A DNA stretch of 36,845 nucleotides from Candidatus Angelobacter sp. Gp1-AA117 (GTDB taxonomy: Bacteria > Acidobacteriota > Terriglobia > Terriglobales > Acidobacteriaceae): assembly GCA_003223515.1 (NCBI GenBank), contig QHVI01000051.1, positions 1 through 36,845 on the forward strand, written 5' to 3'. The notes beneath the pieces were generated by a model. It did not search any database and was not told where the DNA came from. It saw nothing but the letters and a program-made list of their open reading frames with translations. This document shows, one piece after another, positions 30,501 to 36,845 of this stretch; the stretch's first letter is position 1, and every line of letters begins with the position of its first letter. A program made the translations under genes and the position numbers.

Positions 30501-31145
30501 GCGCTTAAAATTGCTGCACGAGGTGGCACAGGAGGCCGCTATATTCACACTCTGATTGATCTCGCGCACCTTGATCTACTGGAAGATAAACTCGATTCCG
30601 CAGTCAAATTCCTTGAGGACGGGCTGATATTGAGCAGACAACAGGGGCTGGAAAACTCCGAACTGCGTTGCCTCTTGAATCTAGGTTGCGCAGCTCTCAT
30701 GCAGAATGCATCAGAGCAGGCGTTGCATCTCCTACGCGATGCCGACCGCCTTGGCTTTCGCCATGAGATAGGCCGGCGGCTGTGGAGGGTGCGGTCCAAC
30801 ATGGCGACCGCACACTTCCTTCTAGGAGACATACCGCGTAGCTTGGTTGCAGACCAGATGACGCTGCGTTCTATACCCTTAGTTGAAAAGCAGGTTTTCT
30901 CCCTCAAGCCAGATCATCCCAGCGCCGGTACACGCATGGTGCTTGCAATTGCGAATATCGCGTTGAGAGCCGAACATTCACCAACTCATACAGGCCTGTT
31001 ACGCACTCTTCCGGATTCGGCGCAGCGGTCAGCTATTGATCTGGCGACCATGATAATGAATGGCCAGCAGGACTTAATTCCAGGATTGCGTGGCCGACAC
31101 TGTAAAAAGATCGGAGCATACCATTTTTTCATTATTACCGAGTAA
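27585..31145 (+). CDS. Avs-like defence protein: nuclease-like domain, STAND NTPase, TPR-like repeats
   Basis: This 1186-residue cytoplasmic protein has three parts. Residues about 25-170 look like a restriction-endonuclease fold (D59 and D63 in GSDVGGDG, then E104-x-K106 in WVEVKKRS). A strand-rich linker follows. The STAND-type NTPase has Walker A AGIGKTHLI (about 360), Walker B IIIFEDLHKC (about 475) and TLLTTRED (about 510). From about 770 to 1120 helical repeats of TPR type (SRATLIKAAKLTGNHWELLAQIRANFGATYF, LEDGLILSRQQGLENSELRCLLNLGCAAL) probably sense a ligand. Proteins of this layout (Avs and relatives) recognise phage proteins and then cut DNA. It is a single-gene unit that converges on the kinase-glycosyltransferase gene with 11 bp overlap. 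Confidence 0.82.
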   Translation: MSTESAIPEFELSIDHFSYDALQRAKWADLERFAVEVLRRYYEPFGLSLHRTEKKAGSDVGGDGAHDGEATVILGGSSSLRQNIPTNGLVLPTELGIFVTLWVEVKKRSSENVDHHDLGGTLFRSSLEHVTKLVFVCNRDFTRQFREDLGRYANRYGVQFALIDGKTLIRIAEEVTSSVKPTSLCTADTEKPEIKAQLRFTTDQFYRCSKTTGITVSEHAVGEPIFVEAECRATEFVGIYKGLRANLEYDGRETLQISSRLESDHSFVGVGDQFRVAFMVYTDHSCTLSLSSFSIKITNDEGQPVLCSIIRETGICHVRGTLLPDWIPPSRVRQHHNFLCVLQEWMLTAKPCIANVISIAGIGKTHLIRSIRRFWLNHGVYEVYLDGAVDQTPNAVALAILGQIFPVPLDQISSTLADTLTEWLIRSGLSKPEASAFAHCVVNKDVRELPFSHSQFGQFLALMLANFSARNQTIIIFEDLHKCLPTVMTMLQGMQRGLLKLGSVRVFTLLTTREDSVWDDEALRIEWRNSFGELRVSSDAKEFHLHGFNPEEALEMLRVAIPEIEEYHSQEIISQVGTTPFGIREAMGLLVELKALEPGGEKNGTWRLLYPEQMIRSLDSQELRRPTHYRLKGLQERYPDWLSDFLATGACISIAFDPMLCAQNAGCPSGRALEQALAECRALEVIRFSPIMSSEVQFDHDLVRHVLLEDMGQFQQRKVAKSLLERIAEYNNLPLLSSLAYQAGMADDCWRYALKHFEVAQNAHHHLEAVQALALALAVTDQNIATNVFAVQSGRYRPSFDEAISVATPVLRSLDRSTRERATADLLLQYIEQLVAVGSGGSTSIAKALTEAGMFAERLKDSYLSAMVKMYQGRQEFNRENISESLQLHQAAEAVFSDLPKSATVIEKRCLNLVRLAIVQRQCGQLGQSRATLIKAAKLTGNHWELLAQIRANFGATYFYTNWSETRRHWSRALKIAARGGTGGRYIHTLIDLAHLDLLEDKLDSAVKFLEDGLILSRQQGLENSELRCLLNLGCAALMQNASEQALHLLRDADRLGFRHEIGRRLWRVRSNMATAHFLLGDIPRSLVADQMTLRSIPLVEKQVFSLKPDHPSAGTRMVLAIANIALRAEHSPTHTGLLRTLPDSAQRSAIDLATMIMNGQQDLIPGLRGRHCKKIGAYHFFIITE

Positions 31146-32835
31146 CCGAGTTATTAAACAGGAGCAATCCCAATCCCGCAAACACTCTTTCGGCGCGAGC
31201 GAGACCGTCGGGATCGCCCCGTGAAAACGCCAGGAGGGCCCTAAAAAGAAGTTCTGCCACAATCCAAGAAATAGAGAGGAACTGTTTTCGTGGTTCTGGA
31301 ATGATATTTTTTACTCTGTCCCATGTCTCTTTGGGGCTGAATTGTGGCTTCTCCCAGATCGATGTACTGAGCCAGATTGCAAAATCAAGTGGTCCCACCG
31401 CATATCGGGAGTGTTCGAAATCTGCCAAGCGGATCTGGCCCGTTTTATCGAGTAAGAAGTGATCACTTTTTAAGTCACCATGGGCTAACTCTGGTTTCTC
31501 TATAGTGAATTCTTTTTTATCCAAGAGTTCTATAAGTTGCAGTGCACGGATACGAAAAGCCTCAGGAACAGGCCACGCGCTTCGGCTGAGTAGTATGCGC
31601 ATTCTAAGGAGCTCAACTTGAGGATGAGACCGGCAAAGTAGCCATTCTCCAGTCATGCACGAATTTAAATGGGCCGAAGCAATATCAAACTCTTTGAGAT
31701 CGCGTTCTTCTCTCGTCCTGGAAACAATTTCCAATTTATCTAAATATTCGGTCAGGGCCGTATCATTTGTCAGGCATTTATAGCTGCTGCACTGTTTAGC
31801 TACTGCAAGCACCAGCTCATCCGTTATCAGCGAAGTTGCATCTTCAGGCGCTGTTGCCCACTCAAAAATGACAAGAGGGGCAGGATGTTCTTCGGCATGG
31901 TAGATCACCAATGAGAGTGGATTATTTCGATTGTAGAGTACCCGCCGATAACTTATCACTGTGCCCCTGATGGGGTTCAAACGTGGTGCATGGTTAAACA
32001 GAAGGGATTGGGCAGAAGGTCTTTGCATGAAGAACTTCACGCACCAATTCTTCTCCCCATTTTTTATCCGGAAAACGAGATGGTGAGTATTCGTTATTCG
32101 CGTGAACGATAAACCTTCATCTCTGAGAATTTCCTTTACACGAGCTAAACGCTGTTTTTCCAGAACCCCAGGTTCTAATTCGCCCGGTAAGTCCATAAAA
32201 GCTTGCCTGTTTACAGTGGGACCTTCCTGATAGAGCTTAGTGATTTGCTGATATACAACTGAGCGAGAGAATAATGTCACAGCCCGTAATCGCGCCGCCT
32301 CGGACTGGACCGTACGAAGCTGCGGGTTTCGCAAATACCCCGCGAGTACTGCGGCGAGCGTCGAGGCATCGCCAGGAGGGAACAATGTTCCGCTTTCACC
32401 ATTACTGACAATATCGGCAAGTCCGCCGGTCCTTGCAGCGACTACGGGACAGCCGGACATCATCGACTCAACTGCGACAATGCCGAACTCCTCGCTATAT
32501 GAGGGAATTACGCTCACTAGTGCCCGGCTATATAATTCGCAAAGCGCCGCATTTTCGACACGTCCCCATAACATCAATCTCCCGTTCGAGCGAAGGCTCT
32601 GGAGCGCAGCAATTTGTTCCACTACCTCAGAGATCACATTGAGCTCGCGCTGACTGCCTCCGACTATCCAGAGCTGGAATAGGGGCAACGCAGAGAGCTC
32701 ATTGAGAATTCCAACAGCTTCAAATAGAAGGCTCAGGCCCTTGCGTAAATCTGTAGGTCTGCCGACGAACAAAATCACTTGAGGGCTCAGGACGCGGGTA
32801 GAAGACATCAGGATCAACTCCATAGGGAATAACAC
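31135..32835 (-). CDS. GT4 C-terminal half fused to an aminoglycoside-phosphotransferase-like kinase
   Basis: About the first 200 residues are the donor-binding half of a GT-B glycosyltransferase, family 4: VILFVGRPTDLRKGLSLL, then SYSEEFGIVAVESMMSGCPVVAARTGGLADIV with the E-x7-E pattern. The rest is an APH/choline-kinase-like domain: catalytic AHGDLKSDHFLLD and metal-binding LADFEHSRYAVGPLDFA. The start shown is formal, because the gene continues from the 32720-33421 frame through a single +1 frameshift near 32765-32800. The intact product would transfer a sugar and phosphorylate a substrate, possibly for a glycosylated secondary metabolite or surface compound. Confidence 0.75.
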   Translation of the reverse strand: MLFPMELILMSSTRVLSPQVILFVGRPTDLRKGLSLLFEAVGILNELSALPLFQLWIVGGSQRELNVISEVVEQIAALQSLRSNGRLMLWGRVENAALCELYSRALVSVIPSYSEEFGIVAVESMMSGCPVVAARTGGLADIVSNGESGTLFPPGDASTLAAVLAGYLRNPQLRTVQSEAARLRAVTLFSRSVVYQQITKLYQEGPTVNRQAFMDLPGELEPGVLEKQRLARVKEILRDEGLSFTRITNTHHLVFRIKNGEKNWCVKFFMQRPSAQSLLFNHAPRLNPIRGTVISYRRVLYNRNNPLSLVIYHAEEHPAPLVIFEWATAPEDATSLITDELVLAVAKQCSSYKCLTNDTALTEYLDKLEIVSRTREERDLKEFDIASAHLNSCMTGEWLLCRSHPQVELLRMRILLSRSAWPVPEAFRIRALQLIELLDKKEFTIEKPELAHGDLKSDHFLLDKTGQIRLADFEHSRYAVGPLDFAIWLSTSIWEKPQFSPKETWDRVKNIIPEPRKQFLSISWIVAELLFRALLAFSRGDPDGLARAERVFAGLGLLLFNNSVTR

Positions 32836-33421
32836 AGATTTTTGAATTATTTACTTCAGGGTAAAGCCTTTTTAAATCAGCATATTCCGAAGGACAAACC
32901 ACAATCAAAGCATCTGCTGCATTGAATATCTTTACTTCTGCATGGTCGCGAAGCGCTGCCACAGGAGACTTAACGGACTGACCTTTCTCGCAATTCAGTC
33001 TGCCCAGCGAAAGGACTGAATGCACATGACGAATTTGTTTTTTGTGACAAAACCGCCTTACAATTTCTCCTGCAATCCAATAGTGACTGTGCATTGTAGA
33101 GAATTCTAAGTTCAGAGAGTCGATCTTAGTATCAAAGGCGACTGAGAGCTCCTCTAAATACATCCCTACAGCCGCTGGCTCCAGTTCCTCTGGAGGCCCC
33201 ACCTCCAAGCGATAAATTGAGCAAAGAGGGCCTAGTCTTTGAAATGCAGGCTTGTCCGCCGCATTTCGCCTAGTGAAAAAGGTAAGCTGGTAGCCTTTTT
33301 GGATGAGGAAACGCCCAAGATCGAATAAGAAGAGGTGACCTCCACCATAGCGCTCATGCCCAGGAGGATCGAATGGGTCCCCTATGAAACAAATAATGCT
33401 AACTTGCGAGCCGTCCTTCAT
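32720..33421 (-). CDS. GT4 glycosyltransferase N-terminal half, split by frameshift
   Basis: This frame encodes the acceptor-binding half of a GT4 enzyme: SIICFIGDPFDPPGHERYGGGHLFLFDLGRFLIQKGYQLTFFTRR, HSHYWIAGEIVRR and VIPYGVDPDVFYPRPEP, the typical end of the first half. The frame then leaves the family and stops, while the neighbouring frame continues with QVILFVGRP. One extra base explains it. Start at 33421 (MKDGSQV) is preferred because the family sequence begins right after; a longer frame reaches 33505. The pair is either a decayed gene or carries a sequencing error. Confidence 0.72.
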   Translation of the reverse strand: MKDGSQVSIICFIGDPFDPPGHERYGGGHLFLFDLGRFLIQKGYQLTFFTRRNAADKPAFQRLGPLCSIYRLEVGPPEELEPAAVGMYLEELSVAFDTKIDSLNLEFSTMHSHYWIAGEIVRRFCHKKQIRHVHSVLSLGRLNCEKGQSVKSPVAALRDHAEVKIFNAADALIVVCPSEYADLKRLYPEVNNSKICVIPYGVDPDVFYPRPEPSSDFVRRQTYRFTQGPEPSI

Positions 33422-33529
33422 AGTGTTCCGATAACTCTCTGTTATCCCAACCAACTCGCTGCGAGGCTCACCAGAGCATTGCGGGTCAGTGGGACATGCC
33501 GCCAATTACTCAAAATTGCTGACCTCTTA

Positions 33530-34675
33530 TCAGCACCGCTGCTTAATCCGCTTTTCCAGCCAGTCAACAAGCCGCCCTCGTAGCGAACGATCAAGGATTG
33601 AGGTTCTTTCAGGATCGACAAAATCAGGAAGTCGGTCCATATCCCGTTTAACCTCGTACCAGGACACGGGAATACCAGCCATTAACTCGGCATACCCTTG
33701 AGGATCAGACGAAGAATCAAAAATATAACGCAGACTTAGATCGTCATATTTCTTGAGGCTCTTAGGATCTCTATCTTTCTGGAAGAACACCGTCGGAATG
33801 AGATGATCCGTATGAAAGTATCCTTCATAGTGATCTGGAGATAAGTTAGCAAATGCCGAGGTCGGTTTGAGAGGGGCGGGGTCTTTGGCTTGTCGCGGAA
33901 CAAGAAATGTAGCAGGGCAATGTGCAAACTTAGTTTTTCCCGGGCTGGGTTGGGCATTGTTGATCGTTCGCATTGCATTTTCTAACGCCCAAGTGCATTC
34001 TGCGCTTTCCAGAGATGCCTTTTTACTGCGTGCATACATAAAATGCCCCAGTGCATTCGATGTGATCATGATCCCCCCAGGGGTTCGATGATCATGCCAC
34101 CAGCGGCCATCGCCCTGGGCACAGAAGATGTTGGGAAGGGTCGAAAATTTGAGCGTTGAGTCGCTTTTGTGTAAATAGACATATTCTCGCTGGCTATGAA
34201 AGCTGTCATCCGCTACTGGCACCTGCATATACGATTCCATCAATTTCCGACATATTTCTTTCAGTCTGTCGTCCGGTTCGCGATTCACGAGCCGGGGACT
34301 GATTACCAGAATCACAAATGATGATGTCAATCCTTCAAGAGCAAGGCGTTTCCATACCTGCCGATGATCCTGTATCGTATCGATCAAGTCTTTGTCGCCA
34401 TTTTGCATGCGAAGGATTTCATTTTCTTCGAGCAAACAGACAAAGATATTCTTATTTTTGGCTGCTACACGTCCAAATACACAGGGTTGATTACTTTCCA
34501 CCCAATCTCGATAGGCCGTAATCTTCGCTTGACGAGTGTATTTAGGATTGAACAGAATCGCCTGAGTTGCTGAGACATCCGGTGAAAATCCAATCCGAGA
34601 TCGCAAATGATCTAACGATCCATGGAGATTGTTTTCAAGTAAAAGCTCGGCCAAATGTTTTTTATGAACAGGCAT
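33530..34675 (-). CDS. Uncharacterised 381-residue protein
   Basis: There is no signal peptide and no membrane segment. Distinctive segments are YRDWVESNQPCVFGRVAAKNKNIFVCLLEE (about 55-85), RWWHDHRTPGGIMITSNALGHFMYAR (about 190), GKTKFAHCPATFLVP and EGYFHTDHLIPTVFFQ. The many histidines with aspartates could bind a metal, and the first segment recalls YqcI/YcgG-type proteins only weakly. It lies 108 bp upstream of the glycosyltransferase-kinase gene on the same strand and may belong to the same pathway. It could also be a defence effector of the CBASS-like genes upstream, but I have no motif evidence for that. Confidence 0.7.
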   Translation of the reverse strand: MPVHKKHLAELLLENNLHGSLDHLRSRIGFSPDVSATQAILFNPKYTRQAKITAYRDWVESNQPCVFGRVAAKNKNIFVCLLEENEILRMQNGDKDLIDTIQDHRQVWKRLALEGLTSSFVILVISPRLVNREPDDRLKEICRKLMESYMQVPVADDSFHSQREYVYLHKSDSTLKFSTLPNIFCAQGDGRWWHDHRTPGGIMITSNALGHFMYARSKKASLESAECTWALENAMRTINNAQPSPGKTKFAHCPATFLVPRQAKDPAPLKPTSAFANLSPDHYEGYFHTDHLIPTVFFQKDRDPKSLKKYDDLSLRYIFDSSSDPQGYAELMAGIPVSWYEVKRDMDRLPDFVDPERTSILDRSLRGRLVDWLEKRIKQRC

Positions 34676-35049
34676 TTAAGGGACGCTCTGGTTCCTTCGC
34701 TCAGACGCAATTACGCGAAACGCTAACTTCTAATTGCCAAAGGGGGTAGTGAACAGATTATGTGGCCAAAACAGCAGATTCGCAACCATTTATAAGGGGC
34801 TGTTTATCAAATAAATGTTCCCGCACTGATCTAATCCAATTCTCCAGGGTAGGTCACGGGGGGAAATTAGAGTTTTTTAATTTTGAAGCTCATGGCTGTC
34901 GGCTTTCTTGTGAGATGTCTGAATGTTGAGCTCTCCAAAAACCCAAGCAATAGGACACACTCATGGCCGGCTTACTGTTTTGTTGAGCTCTGGGGAATGC
35001 TGGCAGCGCTGGATGAGCTGTGCATTTTGCAGCGGGAGTCGCAGACGAA
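34676..35049. other. Non-coding gap between the CBASS-like remnant and the 381-residue gene
   Basis: I see no reliable coding frame in these 374 bp. A TTGAGCTCT motif occurs twice (about 34925 and 34983) and an A/T-rich run lies near 34867-34886. Open frames on the + strand from 34923 onward are shadows of the E2-like gene. An effector gene may have been lost here. Confidence 0.4.
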
Positions 35050-35844
35050 TTAACGTTTGGTGCCGCCCAGCAGATGTTCGGCGGTCAATGGCAAGAACTC
35101 GAACCGATTGTCATCGAGAGAGCTTCTTTGAAAATAAGCATTCATATCTGAAGTCCGGACATTACTGCCGTATACAGGTTTATCGACCAACTGGTCCATT
35201 AAATAAGCAAACCAACGCCGCCCCAGTTGCTTACGCAATGTATTTACTCTTTTTCGATGGCACGATCCGAGTCGAAGGCCGCTTCCACATGGACACGAAC
35301 GTTTATTTGCAACGTTTTTCTTCATGGCAGCTACTGCGACGAAGCCGAGAACAATTCGCTCATCAACACCAAACAATTCAGCAAGATCCTCGATCACACC
35401 TTTCTTGCCATGAGACAATTCCCCGAATGGCATTCTTCCATGTTCTTCAAAAAAAGAATGGCCGTACAAATACGGCACAACACACATATCAACAAAGGAC
35501 AAAATCGAGGGAGAGCGCAATAACATCAAACGCAGTCTGGTCTCAGAACCCAGGCACAATGAACCATCGTCAAGTTTGTGGAATTTCGGCGGAATACGTT
35601 TGTTAACTTCCCATATGGACGGCAACAGCCGGGGATAACGGTCTGGAATTTGAATCCTAAGGCTGTACTCATCATCAATCTGTTCTCCGCCCTTTTGCGT
35701 GGCTGAAAACTCTAAAATGCCTTGGACGATTACATCCAATCCTTTGCTCGGATGTAAGCGAAGCCCCGGATACTTCACCAGGAGCTCGCTCAATTCCCAC
35801 TGCTTGTGCCGTTCGCTCAGGGTTTTTTGCATGACTTGCCCCAA
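35050..35844 (-). CDS. E2 (UBC)-like protein with C-terminal SEC-C zinc motif
   Basis: This 264-residue protein matches the bacterial E2-like pattern in residues 1-155: DEYSLRIQIPDRYPRLLPSIWEV, IPPKFHKLDDGSLCLGSE with candidate catalytic C97, SILSFVDMCVVPYLYG, and PFGELSHGKKG. The C-terminal part has a SEC-C motif, CPCGSG...SCH (C184, C186, C195, H196). E2-like enzymes accompany CD-NTases in type II CBASS, where Cap2 conjugates the synthase to a target; short forms have only an E2. The start overlaps the CD-NTase gene by 28 bp. No E1 or JAB-protease gene is nearby. Start could also be 35832. Confidence 0.78.
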   Translation of the reverse strand: MGQVMQKTLSERHKQWELSELLVKYPGLRLHPSKGLDVIVQGILEFSATQKGGEQIDDEYSLRIQIPDRYPRLLPSIWEVNKRIPPKFHKLDDGSLCLGSETRLRLMLLRSPSILSFVDMCVVPYLYGHSFFEEHGRMPFGELSHGKKGVIEDLAELFGVDERIVLGFVAVAAMKKNVANKRSCPCGSGLRLGSCHRKRVNTLRKQLGRRWFAYLMDQLVDKPVYGSNVRTSDMNAYFQRSSLDDNRFEFLPLTAEHLLGGTKR

Positions 35845-36527
35845 GGCCTTGGTGCATACGGAATAGAAATGGCCGGGGCGGATCGTGCGACCTGAATGAC
35901 CGGAGCCATATTCTCGAATCGACTTAGTTCATCCCGCTTCAAATCGATCGAGAAAATACGCCGTACGAGGCTTCCAACTTTGCGATCTTCTATACCGAGT
36001 GCCAGTGCTTCGAGGTCGGCACTCACCTGAGTATGCCAAGACCAAAAATTTGATTCCAAGAATGGATTTTTGGCCCAGCGATCGGCATAGTCTTCGGCCG
36101 GATCGGCAGGATTGGGAACTCGTGGCCTGGTTGTCCTAACGAATTTGGGCATGCCTTCCACAATGCTGGTCAGTGCTGCCCAAAGATCCCTCTCGCTCTT
36201 GTATGCATGAGCCGCAAGATTTGTGATGATCATGGAAATCGGAGCGACTGCGGGGTTCTCCCGGAACATGACATCACGATGCCTCTTCAGTATTTGAATC
36301 GACCTTTGCAGCGGAGTTTTCCATTCATATGGCGGCACGTCTTCCACGGATGCATACATCCTAAGATTGACGAGCTCGCGAATACGATCGACTGCTGTAG
36401 GACGAACACATTCCTCGAACCACTTCGCAAAACCACGAGGGTTGCTGCTGAACCATGCGCGTGTTTTCGATTGATATTCCGGGTGCCTTTTGTCGGTAAT
36501 GGCAACAGCGACTTGGGCCGGGTGCAA
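35817..36527 (-). CDS. CD-NTase (CBASS cyclic-oligonucleotide synthase), N-terminus lost
   Basis: The 236 residues match the helical C-terminal part of OAS1-like/CD-NTase enzymes: NPRGFAKWFEECVRP, TPLQRSIQILKRHRDVMF, PISMIITNLAAHAY and VPNPADPAEDYADRW. The polymerase core with the GS motif and acidic metal ligands should precede it but is absent: an in-frame stop lies directly before the TTG start, and beyond about 36545 the sequence belongs to another element. Part of the missing sequence may persist in a second frame to 36544. The remainder cannot make a cyclic nucleotide. It is best regarded as a gene remnant. Confidence 0.75.
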   Translation of the reverse strand: MHPAQVAVAITDKRHPEYQSKTRAWFSSNPRGFAKWFEECVRPTAVDRIRELVNLRMYASVEDVPPYEWKTPLQRSIQILKRHRDVMFRENPAVAPISMIITNLAAHAYKSERDLWAALTSIVEGMPKFVRTTRPRVPNPADPAEDYADRWAKNPFLESNFWSWHTQVSADLEALALGIEDRKVGSLVRRIFSIDLKRDELSRFENMAPVIQVARSAPAISIPYAPRPWGKSCKKP

Positions 36528-36559
36528 TTAAAAGTGCGAGTCAATGCCTGACGGACAAT

Positions 36560-36845
36560 GCCGGGGGAGGTGACTTCCGAGGTTCTAGCAACAGTTAAGG
36601 CCGAACATTTCCTGGCGAGTGAGATAAATCAACATAGGTGAATCCATTTTTCGAGGAGCACCTATGACCGAGCGTTTTTCCGATAGGGAGAAGACTTGTC
36701 CAAGCCAGCAACCGCGCTTGGAAGAACGACTGAAGGAGTACCCAGAACTGAAAACCAAGATTGAGGCGATGCTGGGCATTATTGAGAACGCGGGCGGGGA
36801 TGTGGAGAAGGCGGCCGAAGCCGAGCGGCGGATCTTGGAGGAATT
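36560..36845 (+). mobile_element. Left end of an ISKra4-like insertion sequence, cut by the window
   Basis: From roughly 36560 the DNA no longer fits the CD-NTase gene; a transposase gene begins at 36664. The exact end of the element and its inverted repeat cannot be fixed because the right end lies outside the window. Confidence 0.55.
36664..36845 (+). CDS. ISKra4-like transposase, N-terminal part
   Basis: An ATG with GAGGAG at correct spacing opens a frame that is still open at the window end (60 codons). LEERLKEYPELKTKIEAMLGIIENAGGDVEKAAEAERRILEE resembles the N-terminal coiled region of ISKra4-family transposases. The catalytic part lies outside. Its arrival probably removed the N-terminus of the CD-NTase gene. 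Confidence 0.6.
   Translation, partial: MTERFSDREKTCPSQQPRLEERLKEYPELKTKIEAMLGIIENAGGDVEKAAEAERRILEE

Noticed and set aside
34923-35606. 227-codon + strand frame
   Set aside because: It is the antisense shadow of the E2/SEC-C gene, which has clear domain motifs.

Overview
The window reads as accessory DNA of a bacterium: dense genes, Shine-Dalgarno-type ribosome sites, a periplasmic-type signal peptide, two integration modules, several insertion sequences and many defence genes. No ribosomal or core housekeeping gene is present, so the host cannot be named. A HipA_2-type kinase and an IS1-like transposase of the kind I associate with soil and groundwater lineages (Acidobacteriota among others) are weak hints only. 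All family assignments were made by reading motifs by eye; no search was run.

Region A (about 123-22677) is bounded by two nearly identical 89-90 bp copies of a sequence that ends in the 3' half of a proline tRNA gene (anticodon CGG) including CCA. The copies are in inverted orientation with the tRNA ends facing outward, which is not the direct-repeat pattern expected from simple integration. From the left it holds a possible small gene, a Gfo/Idh/MocA-type oxidoreductase, a leftward block with small proteins, a HipA-like kinase, a tyrosine integrase and a tiny zinc-ribbon gene, then a tightly overlapping leftward operon of mobility type (XRE regulator, RNase H-like protein, Dam-type methylase, TraG/VirD4-type coupling ATPase, replication-relaxation protein, zinc-ribbon membrane protein). 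A non-coding, dyad-rich stretch (9913-10230) separates this operon from a rightward large serine recombinase. A secreted retropepsin-like protease follows.

The right part of region A is a restriction system of the MORC/Z1 type: a small XRE regulator with a perfect palindromic operator, a GHKL (MORC-like) ATPase joined to a PD-(D/E)XK nuclease, a DNA methyltransferase, a Z1 helicase and a small partner protein. The ATPase-nuclease gene is cut in two by a 3174 bp IS1-family element (15229-18402) with imperfect terminal inverted repeats and an 8 bp target duplication. Removing the element with one copy of the duplication restores an 846-codon frame exactly. The element carries five passenger genes besides its transposase, and a perfect 56 bp palindrome.

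Region B (22678-36845) is a second, decayed defence island. It holds an uncharacterised protein of about 606 residues with a nuclease-like C-terminal motif set, a PIN toxin gene broken by an IS110 remnant, a complete XerC/D-type recombinase, and a 1186-residue protein with a restriction-endonuclease-like N-terminus, a STAND NTPase core and TPR-like repeats (an Avs-like architecture). Next come a GT4 glycosyltransferase-kinase fusion split by a frameshift, an unknown 381-residue protein, and a CBASS-like remnant. The remnant consists of an E2 (UBC)-like protein with a SEC-C zinc motif overlapping a CD-NTase gene whose catalytic N-terminus is missing. At the right edge begins a transposase resembling ISKra4, which probably caused that loss.
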